From NCBI GenBank assembly GCA_038211455.1, contig JBBQVP010000073.1, forward strand, positions 1 to 19,267: a stretch of 19,267 nucleotides of DNA, read 5' to 3'. Made by a program: the position numbers and the translations under genes. Below are positions 14,464 to 19,267 of this stretch, one piece after another. The DNA is from SZAS-79 sp038211455. Lineage in GTDB: Bacteria; Pseudomonadota; Gammaproteobacteria; Burkholderiales; SG8-39. Under the pieces are notes generated by a model. The model did not search any database. It saw only the letters and a program-made list of their open reading frames with translations, and was not told where the DNA came from. How positions within the stretch are numbered: position 1 is the stretch's first letter; each line of letters starts with the position of its first letter.

Positions 14464-15546
14464 TCACAGCAAGTTCAGCTGCGAGCCACCCGCCGTTGAC
14501 AATGCCTTCGGCGCCTCATCACCTGAATGCAGTTCGGTGATGCGCACACCGAGCAACCGCACTTTCTTCTTCAGTTCCACCCGCCCCAGGCAGTCGAACA
14601 CGGCGTTGCGGATCTCGAGCGGATCGTCGGTTGCCTCGGGCAGGGTCTTGTCGCGCGTGACGAGCTCGAAATCGGCAAACCGCAACTTGATCCCGACGGT
14701 GCGTCCCTTGTAGCCCTTCTGCGTCAATTGGTCCGCCACGCGCTTGGCATAGCGCGCCAGCACTTTCGCGATGAGCTGCCAGTCGCGCGTGTCTTCGTCG
14801 AAGGTGGTTTCGGCGCTGATGGATTTCGGCTCGCGGAAGGTCACCACCGGGCGCTCGTCACGCCCGTTGGAAGTCTCGTGCAGGCGGCGCGAATAGGATT
14901 CGCCGAACGATTCGCGCAATTTCGAAAGCGGCTCCGCGGCGATGTCACCGATCGTATTCAGGCCCAGCGCTTTCAGCCGCGCTTCGGCCTTGGGGCCTAC
15001 GCCCTGGAGCTTTCTCACGTCGAGCGGCCAGATCCGCGCGGCGATGTCCTCCACGCCAAGAATGGTCAGGCCGTCGGGCTTGTCGAGCTCGGAACCCAGT
15101 TTCGCGAGCAGCTTGTTCGGCGCAATCGCGAGCGAACAGGTCATGCCGGTAGCCGAAACTACCCGCGTCTTGAGGTCGCGGCCGATCTCCTGGGATGAAC
15201 CGGGAACATCGGTGACGTCGATATAGCCCTCGTCGATGCCCCCGCTCTCAAACACCGACGACACCGTGCGCATCTGTTCCTTGAACACGCCCGACCAGTG
15301 CTTGTAGGCAGCGAAATCAGTCGGCAGGAACACCGCGTGCGGACACAGTTTCAGCGCCGTGCGCATCGGCATCGCCGAGCGCACGCCGAAGGCGCGCGCC
15401 TCGTAGGTGCAGGTCGACACCACGCCGCGGCTGTTCGGGTCGGCGCGCCCACCGATGACCACCGGCTGGCCGCGCAGTTCAGGGCGCTTCAGCAATTCCA
15501 CGGACGCGAAAAAGGCGTCCATGTCGAGATGCACAATCCTGCGCAA
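14464..15546 (-). CDS. dinB: DNA polymerase IV (Y-family, DinB)
   Basis: This 360-residue translesion DNA polymerase is close to the usual 351. The catalytic acids are D8 (HLDMDAFF) and D105-E106 (GGIDEGYIDVT); F13 is the steric-gate residue that excludes ribonucleotides. In the third motif the usual S-[IL]-D-E-A reads G-I-D-E-G, a mild deviation that keeps both acids. Fingers motif STCTYEARAFGVRSAMP, the helix-hairpin-helix LQGVGPKAEARLKALG and the little-finger domain follow. The C-terminus SQLNLL is a beta-clamp-binding motif. The start is taken as TTG 15546 because the protein then reads MRRIVHLDMDAFFASVE as in homologues; upstream in-frame codons belong to an unconserved extension. No Shine-Dalgarno is visible, and a hairpin (15558-15576) lies just before the start. 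The amidohydrolase gene ends 32 nt upstream, so coupling is possible. Confidence 0.95.
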   Translation of the reverse strand: MRRIVHLDMDAFFASVELLKRPELRGQPVVIGGRADPNSRGVVSTCTYEARAFGVRSAMPMRTALKLCPHAVFLPTDFAAYKHWSGVFKEQMRTVSSVFESGGIDEGYIDVTDVPGSSQEIGRDLKTRVVSATGMTCSLAIAPNKLLAKLGSELDKPDGLTILGVEDIAARIWPLDVRKLQGVGPKAEARLKALGLNTIGDIAAEPLSKLRESFGESYSRRLHETSNGRDERPVVTFREPKSISAETTFDEDTRDWQLIAKVLARYAKRVADQLTQKGYKGRTVGIKLRFADFELVTRDKTLPEATDDPLEIRNAVFDCLGRVELKKKVRLLGVRITELHSGDEAPKALSTAGGSQLNLL

Positions 15547-15557
15547 GATTCGGAACA

Positions 15558-15576
15558 GGGAAACCTGAGGTTTCCC
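15558..15576. repeat. Small perfect hairpin before the dinB start
   Basis: GGGAAACC (15558-15565) and GGTTTCCC (15569-15576) form a perfect 8-bp stem with a 3-nt loop, lying 11 nt upstream of the TTG start of dinB and just after the stop codon of the amidohydrolase gene. There is no T-run. It may influence translation of dinB or stabilise the upstream message end. Confidence 0.75.
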
Positions 15577-15578
15577 CG

Positions 15579-16493
15579 TTACCCCTTCCCTGGCATGGCG
15601 AAGTCGTAAAGCTTCGCCGGGTTGTCCACCAGCACCCGCTTGCGTGCCGCCGCGTCCGGCACCCAATCGGCCAGCAGATCGCACAGGTCGCCGTCGTTCG
15701 GCATCGCGCCTTTCACCGTGACGTGCGGCCAATCGGTGCCCCACAGGATGCGTTCGGGGGCCGCAGCGACGAGCGCATGCGCGAGCGGCAGCATGTCCGC
15801 GTACGGCATGCCGCCCGAAGAGATTCGATAGGGTCCCGTGAGTTTCACCCATGCGCGCCCGCTGCGCAGCAGGCGCAGCAGCGACTGGAAGCCGGGAGTC
15901 TCGGGTCCCAGGCCAGGCTTCATATAGCCCAGGTGCCCGAACACCACGTCCACCGGGAAGCCATCCAGCAGGCGGTCGAGGTCCGGGAATTCGTCCACAT
16001 GCATCAGGAATTCCAGGTGCCAGCCAAAGGGCCGGATCTTCGCGGCGAGCGCGCGCAGCATGTCGAGCGGCAGCTGTCCCTTGCCCTGCTTGATGTCGAC
16101 GATATTGCAGCGCGCCCCGCGCACGCCCAGGGCATGCATGCGCTCGAGTTCGGCGTTCGTGACCTCCGGCGCGAGCACCGCCACGGCCCGCTGGCGGGCC
16201 GGGTCGGCGGCGAGTGCATCAAGCATCGCCGCGTTGTCGGCGCCGTAGACGCTGGGCTGCACGAGCACGCAGCGCGCGACGCCGAGCGTGTCGAGCAGGT
16301 GGCGGTACTGGGAAGGCAGCGCATCGGGCGGCGTGTAGATGCGCGCCGCCGCGTACGGATAGCGCGCGGCGGGCCCGCACACATGCGCGTGCGCGTCGCA
16401 GGCGAGCGGCGGCATTGCAAGACGCGGCTTGCGCGGATTCGGGTCGTGCGCCGCGCACAGGGGCGCGCTGGCGGGGATTTCAGCTTCGGGCAT
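15579..16493 (-). CDS. Amidohydrolase family 2 protein, 2-pyrone-4,6-dicarboxylate lactonase-like
   Basis: This 304-residue TIM-barrel metal hydrolase belongs to the amidohydrolase-2 family. The barrel-start motif is H35-A-H37 in CDAHAHVCGP, followed by YPYAAARIYTPPDA as in LigI-type lactonases. H165 (LMHVDE), H187 (FGHLGYMK), the LTGPYRISSGG substrate loop with its Arg, and the terminal Asp D254 in WGTDWPHV follow in the usual order. LigI enzymes hydrolyse 2-pyrone-4,6-dicarboxylate in lignin-derived aromatic breakdown, but many relatives have other lactone or decarboxylase activities, so the substrate is open. The ATG at 16493 has no clear ribosome-binding site; an internal ATG at residue 27 (MPPLACDAHAH) is the other possibility. 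It is divergent from the UvrA-like gene (85-nt gap) and 32 nt upstream of dinB. Confidence 0.9.
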   Translation of the reverse strand: MPEAEIPASAPLCAAHDPNPRKPRLAMPPLACDAHAHVCGPAARYPYAAARIYTPPDALPSQYRHLLDTLGVARCVLVQPSVYGADNAAMLDALAADPARQRAVAVLAPEVTNAELERMHALGVRGARCNIVDIKQGKGQLPLDMLRALAAKIRPFGWHLEFLMHVDEFPDLDRLLDGFPVDVVFGHLGYMKPGLGPETPGFQSLLRLLRSGRAWVKLTGPYRISSGGMPYADMLPLAHALVAAAPERILWGTDWPHVTVKGAMPNDGDLCDLLADWVPDAAARKRVLVDNPAKLYDFAMPGKG

Positions 16494-16578
16494 CGGTTCA
16501 GGCGTCCCGGTTCATGTTCACTGACTATTTTCGCCGATCCGCGCCTGCCCGGCGTGCGCCGCCAGTTAAAATGCGCGC

Positions 16579-19267
<2,689 letters not shown>

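Overview
The window is GC-rich bacterial chromosome, most likely from a betaproteobacterium (Burkholderiales or Rhodocyclales-like). The reasons are the gene families present: a DctP-type TRAP binding protein, an EttA ABC-F protein, a UvrA paralogue of the long type seen in beta/gammaproteobacteria, and a UspA protein behind an FNR/Anr-like box. Most genes are complete. The first (TRAP binding protein) and the last (UvrA-like ATPase) run off the edges. No rRNA, tRNA, CRISPR array or transposase gene was found.

Layout. (1) 1-2880, plus strand: the 3' part of a TRAP solute-binding protein, then fumarylacetoacetase and maleylacetoacetate isomerase, the last two steps of homogentisate/tyrosine breakdown. 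(2) 2926-4823, plus strand: visibly less GC-rich. It holds a small DoxX membrane protein, an orphan HicB-like antitoxin and a quinone-oxidoreductase-like MDR protein. The MDR gene is followed by a 70-bp element with the architecture of an integron attC site, so this part looks like stranded gene-cassette cargo without an integrase. (3) 4909-10074, minus strand: read 5' to 3', a BASS-family organic-anion symporter, a large hairpin, a GlcG/HbpS-like protein, a zinc alcohol dehydrogenase, a dienoyl-CoA isomerase/enoyl-CoA hydratase and an acyl-CoA ligase. The last four are tightly spaced and look like one catabolic operon for a carboxylic acid. (4) 10141-11124, plus strand: a tandem-domain universal stress protein behind an FNR-like site and ended by a strong intrinsic terminator. 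(5) 11148-16493, minus strand: ettA, a 107-bp tandem palindromic repeat array, a Tat-exported M19-type dipeptidase, dinB (DNA polymerase IV) and a 2-pyrone-4,6-dicarboxylate-lactonase-like amidohydrolase. (6) 16579-end, plus strand: a UvrA-like double ABC ATPase.

The most striking feature is a family of inverted-repeat elements with the core GGGGTCAGAGTC. They form the tandem array between ettA and the dipeptidase gene. They also sit inside the uvrA-like reading frame at two places: a perfect 26-bp-arm hairpin near codons 235-264, and a decayed copy just before the expected second Walker B. Both keep the frame open as far as it can be read. This resembles protein-coding palindromic elements such as the Rickettsia RPE, here possibly from a REP/BIME-like family mobilised in trans.
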